64,000 nt of DNA, from assembly GCF_041435015.1 (NCBI RefSeq), contig NZ_CP107989.1, positions 9,734,001-9,798,000 of the forward strand, in the 5' to 3' direction. The translations under genes and the position numbers were made by a program. The notes beneath the pieces are model-generated. The model was not told the DNA's origin and ran no database searches. It worked only from the letters and a program-made list of their open reading frames with translations. How positions within the stretch are numbered: the first letter of the stretch is position 1; each line of letters starts with the position of its first letter. Positions 27,154-36,359 of the stretch are shown here, one piece after another. Origin of the DNA: Streptomyces canus. Its GTDB lineage: Bacteria; Actinomycetota; Actinomycetes; Streptomycetales; Streptomycetaceae.

Positions 27154-27330
27154 CAGTGCGGCCCTGCGAGGTAGGGCGGATGCCCGGTACGCGTCCGTTC
27201 ACGGCAAAGGCGGTCACCGGACCCTCTGTCGCCGATCCGAATGCGTACCGTCACCCGCCGTCGGCCGGTAGCGTGGTCCACGACCGGAGCGGCAGGTGTG
27301 AGCCCGTCCGAGGGACCCGAGGAGACGCAG

Positions 27331-29058
27331 GTGGCAAGCCCCCAGGAGCCGCAGGAGGCCCGTGTACGGCTGCCGCAACTGAGGCTGGACGAGCTCCTAG
27401 AGGAGCTTCAGGCGCGGCTGGACGCGGCCCGTGGCACCCGGGACCGGGTGCACAGCCTGCTGGAGGCGGTGCTCTCGGTCGGCCGCGAGCTGGATCTGGA
27501 GCAGGCGCTGCACAGCATCGTCGAAGCCGCCGGAGTGCTCGTCGACGCGGAGTACGCGGCCCTCGGCGTGATCGGTCCGGACGGCAGGCGTCTCTCCGCC
27601 TTCCACACCGTCGGGGTCACCGAGGAGCAGATCGCCCGGATCGGCCCCTTCCCCGAGGGCCACGGCATCCTCGGTGAGCTGATCCGCCATCCCGAGCCGC
27701 TGCGCCTGACGAAGATCTCCGAGCATCCCTCGTCATACGGCTTCCCGGACCACCATCCGCCGATGAACAGCTTCCTTGGCGTGCCCATCCGCGTGCGCGA
27801 CCAGATCTTCGGCAACCTGTACCTCACCGAGAAGCGGGGCGGCGCGCGGTTCGACGAGGACGACGAGTCCGTTCTCTCGACCCTGGCGGTGGCGGCAGGG
27901 GTCGCCATCGACAACGCCCGCCTCTATGAGGACTCCCGGCTGCGGGAGCGCTGGCTGCGGGCGAACGCGGAGGTCACCCACAGCCTCATGTCCGGCGGCG
28001 GGCGCACCGACGTGCTCGGCCTGATCGCCGAGCGGGCCGGCGAGATCACCGGATCGGCGCTGGCCGCGGTCGCGCTGCCCATGGAGGACACCGGGTCGCT
28101 CGCCGTGGAGATCGCCGTCGGGCTGGATTCCGACGCGCACAAGGGGCTCGTGCTCCCGGTGGACGCGACCTTGATGGGGCTGGCCTTCTCCAGGGTCGCC
28201 CCTGCCGTCAGTGCGGACGTCTCCCACGACGAACGCGTTACCCCGGAACCGCCCCGTTTCCAGGGGCTCGGTCCCGCCGTGGCCGTGCCCATCGGGACGG
28301 GCGAGGACGGAGTCCGAGGCGTGCTTCTGCTGGCACGGGAGGCCGGTCGGCCGGAGTTCACCACGACCGAGACCGAGACCCTGCAAGGCTTCGCCGCGCA
28401 GGCCGCCGTCGCCATGGAACTGGCGGAGCGTCGTCAGGACGCCGAGCAGATCGCGGTGCTCAAGGACCGCGACCGGATCGCCCGTGACCTGCACGACCTG
28501 GCGATCCAGCGGTTGTTCGCCACGGGAATGACCCTGCAGAGCGCTGGCCGGTTCATCGAGCATCCAGAGGCGGCCGAGCGTGTCGTCCGGGCAGTGGACG
28601 ACCTGGACGAGACCATCAAGATCATCAGGTCGACGATCTTCGGGCTGCGAGCGCGTGACAGCGGGGCCGGGGCGGGACTGCGCGCCCGGGTCGTACGGGC
28701 CGTCGGTGAGGCGGCCCCGGTGCTGGGCTTCACGCCCAGCGTGCGCATGGAAGGACTGCTCGACACCGACGTGCCGCGCGAGATCGCCGACCACGCGCTG
28801 GCCGTGCTCTCCGAGGCCCTCACCAACATCGCCCGGCACGCCCACGCCGACCGCGCCGACCTGGCGCTGGAGTGCGACGGCCGCCAACTGCGGCTGACGG
28901 TCACCGACAACGGCGTGGGAGTTCCGGCCGGCGGCCGCCGCAGCGGACTGCTCAACATGGCCGAACGGGCCGAACAGCTGGGCGGCGAACTGGAGTTGAG
29001 CAGTACGCCTGACGGCGGCGCCACACTGGTGTGGCGGGTGCCGGTGGGGGAGCGGTAG
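27331..29058 (+). CDS. osdK: GAF-GAF sensor histidine kinase, DevS/DosT (OsdK) type
   Basis: From GTG 27331, with GAGGAG 6-7 bases upstream, the product has 575 residues, the length of DevS (an ATG at 27241 has no site). GAF-A (about 40-200) contains HPSSYGFPDHHPPMNSFLGV; H142, just before PPM, matches the heme-ligand histidine of DevS. GAF-B covers about 215-370. The kinase core has phospho-His H388 in DRIARDLHDLAIQRLF, N-box EALTNIARHAHA, and ATP motifs VTDNGVG and SGLLNMAERAEQLGG. There are no membrane spans, so it is a cytoplasmic O2/NO/CO or redox sensor. The presumed partner is osdR at 10473. Confidence 0.92.
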   Translation: MASPQEPQEARVRLPQLRLDELLEELQARLDAARGTRDRVHSLLEAVLSVGRELDLEQALHSIVEAAGVLVDAEYAALGVIGPDGRRLSAFHTVGVTEEQIARIGPFPEGHGILGELIRHPEPLRLTKISEHPSSYGFPDHHPPMNSFLGVPIRVRDQIFGNLYLTEKRGGARFDEDDESVLSTLAVAAGVAIDNARLYEDSRLRERWLRANAEVTHSLMSGGGRTDVLGLIAERAGEITGSALAAVALPMEDTGSLAVEIAVGLDSDAHKGLVLPVDATLMGLAFSRVAPAVSADVSHDERVTPEPPRFQGLGPAVAVPIGTGEDGVRGVLLLAREAGRPEFTTTETETLQGFAAQAAVAMELAERRQDAEQIAVLKDRDRIARDLHDLAIQRLFATGMTLQSAGRFIEHPEAAERVVRAVDDLDETIKIIRSTIFGLRARDSGAGAGLRARVVRAVGEAAPVLGFTPSVRMEGLLDTDVPREIADHALAVLSEALTNIARHAHADRADLALECDGRQLRLTVTDNGVGVPAGGRRSGLLNMAERAEQLGGELELSSTPDGGATLVWRVPVGER

Positions 29059-29185
29059 CGGAGACGGGGCCCGCGCCATCCCTGACATCGTGATGCCCCG
29101 CTGAAGGGCCGCGCACGGCACTCCGAGGACGAACGCGTCGTCGACCGTCCGGCCGCCGGCCGTTCGGCGATGACGGCGACGCCAT

Positions 29186-29219
29186 GGGCCGAACGGCCCC
29201 GGTCGGGGCCCGTTCGCCC
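29186..29219. promoter_or_regulatory. Pair of putative DevR/OsdR boxes upstream of the USP-HAD-GH65 operon
   Basis: GGGCCGAACGGCCC (29186-29199, perfect arms) and GGGCCCGTTCGCCC (29206-29219) are 20 bp apart centre to centre. They lie 88-122 bp upstream of the USP start at 29308, the same arrangement as at 12556-12589. Confidence 0.74.
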
Positions 29220-29307
29220 CTGCTGCGTTCCGTCCGCGAGTGCGACGCTGACGTCGGAGCCCTGTGCCGCACGACGGCGTGCGGCCCGGCAGAAGGCGGT
29301 GGGAATC

Positions 29308-30186
29308 ATGGAGCTGCCCCTGGTCGTGGGTGTCGACGGTTCGGACGCGAGCCTCGCGGCGGTCGACTGGGCCGTGGACGAGGCAGCCCGGCTCGGACTG
29401 CCGCTGCGCCTGGTGTACGCCTCCCTCTGGGAGCGCTACGAGGGGGCCCTGCCCTTCGGCGGGCTCGAACGCCCCTCGCAACAAGTGATGGCGGACTCGA
29501 TCGTCGGCACCGCTGCGGAGCGCGCCCACCGGCGCAACCCCGAGGTGAAGGTCGTTTCCACGGAGGTGATCCTCGCGGAGGCATCGGACGCCCTCCTGCG
29601 CGAGGCCAACAACGCCCATGCCCTGGTGACCGGCTCCCGGGGCCGGGGCGAGCTGACCGGTCTGCTGCTCGGCTCGGTGAGCCTGGCCGTGGCGGCCCGC
29701 GCGCACTGCCCGGTGATCGTGGTCCGGGGCGACCGGGCCGGCCTGGCCGGCACCCACGAGCGGATCCTGCTCGGCGCGGGCGACTCCGCGTCCGCCGGTG
29801 AAGCGGTGCGGTTCGCCGTCCGGGAGGCAGAGGCACGCGGGTGCACGCTGGACGCCGTACGCGCCTGGCGGTGCCCCGCGCAGGAGAGCGCCGATCACCC
29901 CCGGCCGGCCGAGGACCCGGCCCGCGACCACGAGCAGCGCGCGTCCGCCCTGCTCGACGCCGTGCTGCACGACGCGAGCGCCGACCACCCCGGTGTACGG
30001 ATGCGTCGTACCACCGTGGAGGGCTCGGCCCGCAAGGTACTGCTCGACCGGTCGGCCGCCGCGGACCTGGTGATCGTCGGGGCGCGGCGCAGGTCCGGCC
30101 ACTTCGGCCTCCAGCTGGGCAGGGTCGGGCACACGCTGCTGCACCACGCCCAGTGCCCGGTGGCCGTCGTACCCCAGCGGGTGTGA
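29308..30186 (+). CDS. Tandem-domain universal stress protein
   Basis: The protein has 292 residues from ATG 29308. It is closely similar to the USP at 14614 (LPLVVGVDGSDASLAAVDWA, YASLWERYEGALPFG, GSRGRGELTGLLLGSVSLAV, IVGARRRSGHFGLQLGRVGH). Both glycine-rich ATP loops are intact. It is first in a three-gene unit: the HAD gene overlaps its stop by 4 bases. A USP beside HAD and GH65 domains recalls the Rv2005c-Rv2006 neighbourhood in M. tuberculosis. Confidence 0.93.
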   Translation: MELPLVVGVDGSDASLAAVDWAVDEAARLGLPLRLVYASLWERYEGALPFGGLERPSQQVMADSIVGTAAERAHRRNPEVKVVSTEVILAEASDALLREANNAHALVTGSRGRGELTGLLLGSVSLAVAARAHCPVIVVRGDRAGLAGTHERILLGAGDSASAGEAVRFAVREAEARGCTLDAVRAWRCPAQESADHPRPAEDPARDHEQRASALLDAVLHDASADHPGVRMRRTTVEGSARKVLLDRSAAADLVIVGARRRSGHFGLQLGRVGHTLLHHAQCPVAVVPQRV

Positions 30187-30962
30187 CGGTGCGCCGCCCG
30201 CCGCCCCCGGTGGCGTCCCGCGACACGCTCGCACCCGTGCTGCGGGACGTTTGGGCCGTGGTCTTCGACACCGACGGAGTGATCACCGACTCGGCCCGCG
30301 TGCACGCCGCAGCCTGGAAGACGGCCTTCGACGCATTCCTGCGCGCACACCCGCCCGAGGATCCCGGTCTGCGCCGCCCCTTCGACGCGCGGGACGACTA
30401 TCTGCGGTACGTGGACGGCAAGTCCCGCCTCGACGGCGCCGCCGCCTTCCTCGCCGCACGCGCTGTCGGTGCGTCGGGGGAGACGGTGCGCGCCGTCGCG
30501 GCCGAGAAGGAGCGACTGTTCAGCGGGCGGCTGCGCGAACACGGTGTCGACGCCTACCCGGGGACCGTCCGGCTGGTGCGGGCCCTGCGCCGGGCGGGGA
30601 TCCCGGTGGCGGCGGCCTCCGCGTCCCGGCACGCCGGTGAACTGCTCGCCGGCGCCGGGGTGTCGGACCTCTTCGACGTCCTGGTCGACGGCGGCGAGGC
30701 GGCCCGGCTGGGACTGGCGGGCAAACCCCGGCCCGATCTCTTCCTGGAGGCGGCCCGAAGGCTCGGGGTGCCCGCCGACCGTGCCGCCGTCGTCGAGGAC
30801 GCCCTGGCCGGCGTCGAGGCGGGCCGGAACGGCGGTTTCGCCCTCGTCGTCGGCGTGGACCGTGCCGCCGGCCCGGACACCGCGGCGAGACTGCTGCGGC
30901 ACGGCGCCGACATCGTCGTACGCGATCTCGAAGAGCTGCTTGCGGGAGGGACGCCGCGGTGA
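30183..30962 (+). CDS. HAD-family beta-phosphoglucomutase-like enzyme
   Basis: The protein has 259 residues from GTG 30183, which overlaps the USP stop as GTGA, so translation is coupled. HAD motif I is VVFDTDGVITD (nucleophile and acid Asp), the cap loop has YVDGKSRLDG (typical of beta-phosphoglucomutase substrate binding), motif II is VAAASAS, motif III lies around GKPRPDLFLEAA and motif IV is VVEDALAGVEAG. Beta-PGM converts beta-glucose 1-phosphate to glucose 6-phosphate, the product a GH65 phosphorylase would release. The GH65 gene follows with another 4-base overlap. Confidence 0.9.
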   Translation: MTVRRPPPPVASRDTLAPVLRDVWAVVFDTDGVITDSARVHAAAWKTAFDAFLRAHPPEDPGLRRPFDARDDYLRYVDGKSRLDGAAAFLAARAVGASGETVRAVAAEKERLFSGRLREHGVDAYPGTVRLVRALRRAGIPVAAASASRHAGELLAGAGVSDLFDVLVDGGEAARLGLAGKPRPDLFLEAARRLGVPADRAAVVEDALAGVEAGRNGGFALVVGVDRAAGPDTAARLLRHGADIVVRDLEELLAGGTPR

Positions 30963-33331
30963 CCGACCGGACCTGGGAGTACGAGGGCTACGACGCCGCC
31001 GAGGAGCGGCTTCGGGAGTCGCTGTGCACGCTGGGCAACGGGTACTTCGCGACCCGGGGTGCCCTGCCCGAGTGCGTCGTGGACGAGGTGCACTACCCGG
31101 GCACGTATGCCGCGGGCTGCTACAACCGGCTGACCTCCCGGGTGGCGGGGCGCGCGGTCGAGAACGAGGACATGGTCAACCTGCCGAACTGGCTGCCGCT
31201 CAGGTTCCGCCTCGACGGGGAACGGTGGCTCACCCCGGACGCGGCGGCGGTCACCGGTCACCGCCTCGTCCTGCACCTCACCTCGGGACTCCTGGAGCGA
31301 CACACGCGCTACGACCTCGGCGAGGAACGGGAACTGACAGTTCGGCAGTTGCGGCTGGTGCACATGGGGGACCCACATCTGGGCGCCCTGCGCACCGAGT
31401 TCACCTCCCAGAACCTCGCAGGGGAGCTGGAGGTGGAGGCGGCCCTCGACGGAGGCGTGACCAACGCAGGTGTGCCGCGCTACCGGGATCTGGACGGTCG
31501 CCACCTGACCCACGTGCACACGGGAACCGCTGCCGACCCGGCGACGGTGTGGCTGCGCTGCCGTACCACCACCTCCGACATCCGTATCGGCATGGCCGCC
31601 CGTCTCACCGCCGACGCCCCGATCGCCGTACGGCACGAGACTCCACGGGCCGTCCAGCAGCTGCGCCTGAACCTGGAACCGGGCCGCACCGTCACCGTCG
31701 ACAAGGTCGTCGCCCTGCACACCTCGCGCGACCCCGCGATCAGCGACCCCCTGCACGCGGCCGTCGAACGAGTCGGCCGCGCCCCCGGCTTCGACGATCT
31801 CCTGGAGACGCACCTCACGGCCTGGGACCAGCTCTGGCGGCGCGCCGACCTGACCGTGCCCGGGGAACCCGGCCGCATCCTGCGGCTGCACCTGTTCCAC
31901 GTGCTCCAGACGCTCTCGCCGCACACCGCCGACCTCGACGTCGGTGTGCCCGCGCGGGGGCTGCACGGGGAGGCGTACCGAGGACACGTCTTCTGGGACG
32001 AGCTGTTCGTGCTGCCCTACCTCAACCTGCACTTCCCCGAGGTGTCCCGCGCCCTGCTCCGCTACCGCCACCGCCGCCTCGAACAGGCCCGCACGGAGGC
32101 GCGCGCCACCGGTCGGCGCGGCGCCCTGTACCCCTGGCAGAGCGGCAGCGACGGCCGTGAGGAGACCCAGCAGCTGCACCTCAACCCACGCTCCGGGCGC
32201 TGGCTGCCGGACAACTCCCGGCTCCAGCACCACGTCGGATCGGCGATCGCGTACAACGTGTGGCAGTACTGCCAGGCCAGCGGAGACACCGAGTTCCTGC
32301 ACACCAAGGGTGCGGAGATGCTTCTTCAGATCGCCCGCTTCTGGGCCGACTCGGCCGTCTACGACGAGTCCCTGCGGCGCCACCGCATCCGGGGTGTGGT
32401 CGGCCCCGACGAGTACCACGAGGCCTACCCCGGAGCCTCGGAGCCCGGCCTGGACGACAACGCGTACACCAACGTCACCGCCGCCTGGGTGCTGACCCGC
32501 GCGCTCGAGCTGCTGGAGAGCCTGCCCGAGCCCAGGCGCCGGGAACTCGTCGAGCGCGCGGGCCTGGACGGGGGCGAGCTCGAGCAGTGGGAGGACGTCT
32601 CGCGCACCCTCCACGTCCCCTTCCACCAGGGAGTCATCAGCCAGTTCGACGGCTACGGCGACCTCGCCGAACTCGACTGGGACGGCTACCGCAAGCGGTA
32701 CGAGGACATCCGCCGCCTGGACCGGATCCTGGAGGCGGAGGGCGACACGGTCAACCGTTACCAGGCCTCCAAGCAGGCCGACGTGCTGATGCTCGGCTAC
32801 CTGTTCTCCCCGGCCGAGCTCCGCTCCCTCTTCGAGAGGCTGGGCCACCGCCTCGACGACGACATCTGGCGGCGCACCGTCGATCACTACCTGGCCCGCA
32901 CCAGCCACGGCTCCACCCTCAGCGGCCTGGTCCACGGGTGGGTCCTGGCCCGCGCCCGGCGCGCGGACGCCTGGACCTACTGCCAGGAGGCCCTGCGCGG
33001 AGACATCGCCGACCTCCAGGGTGGCACCACTGGAGAGGGCATCCATCTGGGCGCCATGGCCGGCACGCTCGACCTCGTCCAGCGCGGCCTCACCGGCCTG
33101 GAAACCCGCCAGGGCGCCCTGTGGCTCGACCCGGTACCGCTGCCCGAGCTGTCGTCGTACGGCTTCTCCTTGCGCTACCAGGACCATTGGGGGGTGCGGC
33201 TGCGGCTGGAGCGGCGGCTGCTGGAGATCACCGTGCCGTCCTCCGACGCGGCCCCGATCGACGTACACCTGCCGGACCGCTCGGTGGGCCTCCAGCCCGG
33301 AGAGACGGCCCGGCTGGTCCTGCCGGAGTGA
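30959..33331 (+). CDS. Glycoside hydrolase family 65 disaccharide phosphorylase
   Basis: The protein has 790 residues from GTG 30959 (GTGA overlap with the HAD gene). It has the GH65 N-terminal beta-sandwich (LCTLGNGYFATRG) and the (alpha/alpha)6 barrel with HVFWDELFVLPYL, catalytic acid E485 in GPDEYHE, KQADVLML (605-612) and the phosphate loop SHGSTLS (649-655). It should phosphorolyse an alpha-glucobiose (trehalose, kojibiose or maltose type) to beta-glucose 1-phosphate, which the preceding enzyme would isomerise. The exact sugar cannot be decided from sequence. A paralogue with an internal deletion is at 52949-54883. Confidence 0.93.
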   Translation: MTDRTWEYEGYDAAEERLRESLCTLGNGYFATRGALPECVVDEVHYPGTYAAGCYNRLTSRVAGRAVENEDMVNLPNWLPLRFRLDGERWLTPDAAAVTGHRLVLHLTSGLLERHTRYDLGEERELTVRQLRLVHMGDPHLGALRTEFTSQNLAGELEVEAALDGGVTNAGVPRYRDLDGRHLTHVHTGTAADPATVWLRCRTTTSDIRIGMAARLTADAPIAVRHETPRAVQQLRLNLEPGRTVTVDKVVALHTSRDPAISDPLHAAVERVGRAPGFDDLLETHLTAWDQLWRRADLTVPGEPGRILRLHLFHVLQTLSPHTADLDVGVPARGLHGEAYRGHVFWDELFVLPYLNLHFPEVSRALLRYRHRRLEQARTEARATGRRGALYPWQSGSDGREETQQLHLNPRSGRWLPDNSRLQHHVGSAIAYNVWQYCQASGDTEFLHTKGAEMLLQIARFWADSAVYDESLRRHRIRGVVGPDEYHEAYPGASEPGLDDNAYTNVTAAWVLTRALELLESLPEPRRRELVERAGLDGGELEQWEDVSRTLHVPFHQGVISQFDGYGDLAELDWDGYRKRYEDIRRLDRILEAEGDTVNRYQASKQADVLMLGYLFSPAELRSLFERLGHRLDDDIWRRTVDHYLARTSHGSTLSGLVHGWVLARARRADAWTYCQEALRGDIADLQGGTTGEGIHLGAMAGTLDLVQRGLTGLETRQGALWLDPVPLPELSSYGFSLRYQDHWGVRLRLERRLLEITVPSSDAAPIDVHLPDRSVGLQPGETARLVLPE

Positions 33332-33483
33332 GCGGGGTCACGGCCGTTCGTGGGCGTGGATCCCGGAGATCAGGTGCGTGCGGTGCGGCAGGCCCGGGAG
33401 TCCTGGGAAAGCTGCCGTCGATCACTCCGTTCTCCAGTCGACCCGCCGTACGAAGGCACTCCGCGGTGCGACATACTCTCCCG

Positions 33484-33972
33484 ATGAGTTCACGCACTTC
33501 CCCGATCGGCCGGCCGATCACCATACGGAGGGCCGTCGCACGGGATGCCAAACGGCTCACGCGGCTCGTGCGTGGCTCAAGCGCCTACCAGGGTAAGTAC
33601 GCAGCCGCAGTCGCGGGCTACCGGGTCGGTCCTGATTACATCGAGGCCCACCGCACCTTTGTGGCTGTCGGCGCAGACGAGCATGGAGGCCGGGTCCTCG
33701 GGTTCTACTCGCTCATCCTCGCCCCACCGGAGCTCGACCTGCTGTTCGTCGCCGACGAAGCTCAAGGACGGGGTATCGGACGGCTCCTCGTCGCGCACAT
33801 GCAGTCCGAGGCCCGCGCCGCCGGCCTCGACCGCCTCAAGGTCGTGTCGCATCTTCCCGCCGAGGACTTCTACCACCGCGTCGGTGCGGTGCGGACCGGG
33901 ACCGCGTTCGCGAACCCACCCGCCGTGCCGTGGGACCGTCCCGAATTCGAGTTTCGCATTCCCCCGGAATGA
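33484..33972 (+). CDS. GNAT-family N-acetyltransferase
   Basis: The protein has 162 residues from ATG 33484. The acetyl-CoA loop is LLFVADEAQGRGIGRLLVAH (the Q-x-x-G-x-G/A motif) and the C-terminal strand is EDFYHRVGAVRTG. No good Shine-Dalgarno is seen, and a CATACT sequence ends 9 bases before the ATG, so the mRNA may be leaderless. The substrate is unknown. No DevR-like box is nearby, so it is probably outside the stress regulon. Confidence 0.85.
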   Translation: MSSRTSPIGRPITIRRAVARDAKRLTRLVRGSSAYQGKYAAAVAGYRVGPDYIEAHRTFVAVGADEHGGRVLGFYSLILAPPELDLLFVADEAQGRGIGRLLVAHMQSEARAAGLDRLKVVSHLPAEDFYHRVGAVRTGTAFANPPAVPWDRPEFEFRIPPE

Positions 33973-34492
33973 CGCGCGGCGCCGTTTCGCGCGGCACGGG
34001 CTTCGCCTGCGAGGCGCAGCGGGCGACGGTGTCAGTCACCGATCGCGGAGACGCCATCGGGCTTCACCGCCCCGTACACCTGAGACAAACACTCCCGACC
34101 GCCCACCGCTGGTAGCGGAGATCCAGTACCAGCTGCTGCCCGCGTCACCGTCGTGCCGTCGTGCCGTCGTGCGAGGCAGCACAGCTCACTCTGTGCGGCA
34201 GCCTGGACGCCTCCGAGGCACTCAGCGGCGACACCTTCGTCCTTGCGGGCGCCCTGCGCGGCGTCCACCGCGAAGGAGCTGGCCTCGCCGAACAAGCCCA
34301 CCCGGCCGACCACAAACGCGGCCACGTCAACCGGCCTGCACCCGGCCGCCGTCGGCCGGGTTGTCCGCGAACTCCCCCGGAATTGTCCTTGATCGGTAAC
34401 GGACGCATCCTGTGGCCGTCTTCGCTCGTCCTGCCAGGTGGGTCGCAAGGTGACCAGGGAATCGGCGAGAACTGCGTGAAGGCGGGACGGAC
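33973..34492. other. 520-bp region without a supported gene
   Basis: Frames on both strands lack ribosome sites and family motifs. A plus-strand stretch around 34165-34320 (LTLCGSLDASEALSGDTFVL) looks protein-like and could be a decayed gene, but I cannot identify it. Confidence 0.4.
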
Positions 34493-35263
34493 ATGGCACG
34501 GCACGGCGGGCGGGGCTGGAACGGCAAGGTGCTCGGGGCGGCGCTCGGGGTGACGTTGCTCGCTGCCGGTGCCTCGGTGTGGACCGCGCAGGCCGGAGCG
34601 TTGGGCAGCCAGTCGCCCAAGGTGACCACGTCGACCACGCAGGGAAGTGCCGTCAAGCCGGTCGCGGTGGACATCGCGCACGCCTCTGACCAGGGGGCGC
34701 GGGGCGTCAACATCACCATCGACGACGGCCCCGACCCCGTGTGGACCCCCCAAGTGCTCGACGTGCTGCGCCAGTACGGGGTCAAGGCCACGTTCTGCAT
34801 GGTGGGCACACAGGCGCAGGCCCACCCGGACCTGGTCAAGCAGGTGGTCGCGGCCGGGCACCGACTGTGCGACCACTCGGTGTCCCACGACACCACCATG
34901 GACAAGAAGCCCCAGGCCTACCAGGCGCAGCAGATCCTGGACGCCGAACGCATGATCACCCAGGCGTCCGGTGGCGTACGGCCGATGTACTACCGAGCCC
35001 CCGGCGGCGCCTTCACCCCGTACAGCCGCCACCTCGCCGCCTCCCGGGGCATGCGCCCGCTCGGCTGGAACGTGGACTCCAAGGACTTCGAACGGCCGGG
35101 GACGGCCGCCATCGTCGACACCGTGGAACGGGAGCTGCCGGGCGGGCCGACGATCCTCTTCCACGACGCGGGCGGCGACCGCTCCCAGACCGTCGAGGCC
35201 CTGCGCCAGATCCTGCCGCGGCTCAAGGAACAGGGTTACTCCTACGGCTTCCCCGTGCGCTGA
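34493..35263 (+). CDS. Secreted polysaccharide deacetylase (NodB/CE4)
   Basis: The protein has 256 residues. A basic N-terminus and hydrophobic stretch (about residues 12-33) form a signal peptide or anchor. The CE4 motifs are complete: TIDDGP with D77/D78, the metal histidines H128 and H132 in DHSVSHD, RAPGG (168-172), WNVDSKDF, and LFHDAGG near the end. It should remove N-acetyl groups from cell-wall peptidoglycan or chitin-type polymers outside the cell. ATG 34493 has AAGGCGGGA upstream. No operon partner is seen. Confidence 0.92.
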   Translation: MARHGGRGWNGKVLGAALGVTLLAAGASVWTAQAGALGSQSPKVTTSTTQGSAVKPVAVDIAHASDQGARGVNITIDDGPDPVWTPQVLDVLRQYGVKATFCMVGTQAQAHPDLVKQVVAAGHRLCDHSVSHDTTMDKKPQAYQAQQILDAERMITQASGGVRPMYYRAPGGAFTPYSRHLAASRGMRPLGWNVDSKDFERPGTAAIVDTVERELPGGPTILFHDAGGDRSQTVEALRQILPRLKEQGYSYGFPVR

Positions 35264-35313
35264 ACCCGGCAGCCCCAGCAGCCCGCACACCAGCAGCGCG
35301 CCCGGCGTGACCC

Positions 35314-35820
35314 CTACTCGACGAAGTCCGGCTGCCATGGCAACACCCGAAAGTCACCGGTGCCGCTCTTCACGCGCTCGAACGGCGCCGAACTCACGCA
35401 TTTGGGCAGGTCCTTGGTCTCCACCGGATTGCCCACGGAAGCCCAGCTGTAGCCCAATCGGTCGTGCCGGCCCACGTCGTGCACGGTGAAGCCCACCCGC
35501 TTGCCCTTCGCTCCCGGCAGATCGCTGCCGGGAGCGCCGCGGAACCATCGCCGATCCGCTCAGCTGCAACTGGCCGAGGTGAGAGCGGACACGACGGTGC
35601 GCACCTTCAGCGTGAGCCACTCGGGCCGTCGCCCGCCTGGCCCCAGCACGCAGGCAGGCCCGACGAGCACCCCAATCAGGGTCTGTCGTACGGGGCTTGC
35701 CGTCGGCAGGACACTCGGCCCGTCGCAGCCCGCGTAGAGAACAACGTCGGCGACAGACGCGGCGAGCAGGAGACCAACGGTGAGTCCGTGGGCGCGGCCC
35801 GGACGGAAACGGTCCTCATG
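35314..35820 (-). pseudogene. Decayed small secreted-protein gene
   Basis: On the minus strand the 5' part reads GLTVGLLLAASVADVVLYAG then CDGPSVLPTASPVRQ, a signal-peptide/lipobox-like start, continuing to LKVRTVVSALTSASCS and a TGA. A different frame then carries a protein-like end (KRVGFTVHDVGRHDRLGYSW and ERVKSGTGDFRVLPW, stop at 35314). The two halves look like one gene broken by a stop or frameshift around 35560. I do not recognise the family. Confidence 0.42.
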
Positions 35821-35855
35821 CTGATCACCGTAGGCCGGCGCCCCGGCAGTGGGAT

Positions 35856-35900
35856 CGGCCGAACGGCCGAGGGCCCGCCCGCGATCCCGACCGTTCGGCC
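35856..35900. promoter_or_regulatory. Divergent pair of box-like palindromes upstream of the DUF4333 operon
   Basis: CGGCCGAACGGCCG (35856-35869) and CCGTTCGGCC (35891-35900) share the GGCCGAACGG core of the DevR-like boxes, but the outer GG/CC bases are not kept. The two copies are inverted and could pair as a hairpin. They lie 69-113 bp upstream of the start at 35969. Confidence 0.5.
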
Positions 35901-35968
35901 GAGGCGCGCGCCCGGGCCCGCGGGCGAGGGTGGGATCGCATCCTCACCACGGACATCAGGAGTACGCG

Positions 35969-36340
35969 ATGCAGCGCAGCAAGTTTCTCCTCGGCCTCGT
36001 CGGAGGCGCGACCGCACTGGTTGCGCTGGGCGGGCTCGGTACGCATCTGCTGGCCGGCACCGAGTCGACCAGTCGCCTGGACGAGTACAGCACGGCGTCG
36101 GTGGACGGCCACAAGGCGCTCGCGGCGAATGTCGTCGCCGGGCGCACCGAGAGCAAGTTCCACCCGCTGCCCTGGGTCGGCGACAAGGTCTCCGGTGTCA
36201 CCTGCCCGACCGGGCTCAAGGCCGTGGCCGGAGCCACCCTCACCTGCACCGGTGAGAAGAGCGACGGCGAAAGCGTCGAGATACCCGTCCGGGTGACCCG
36301 GGCCGACGCCAAGAGCGTCACCTGGAAGTTCGAGCGCTGA
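35969..36340 (+). CDS. Exported DUF4333-type small protein
   Basis: The protein has 123 residues from ATG 35969 (AGGAG site). A signal peptide or anchor (KFLLGLVGGATALVALGGLG) is followed by a compact domain with two cysteines (VSGVTCPTGLKAVAGATLTC), typical of DUF4333 proteins, which are exported and probably disulfide-bonded. Function is unknown. It is the first gene of an apparent operon with an ABC ATPase (19 bp gap) and an FtsX-like permease, so it may be an extracellular partner of that system. Confidence 0.75.
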   Translation: MQRSKFLLGLVGGATALVALGGLGTHLLAGTESTSRLDEYSTASVDGHKALAANVVAGRTESKFHPLPWVGDKVSGVTCPTGLKAVAGATLTCTGEKSDGESVEIPVRVTRADAKSVTWKFER

Positions 36341-36359
36341 GAAGGGGCGACGAGACACC

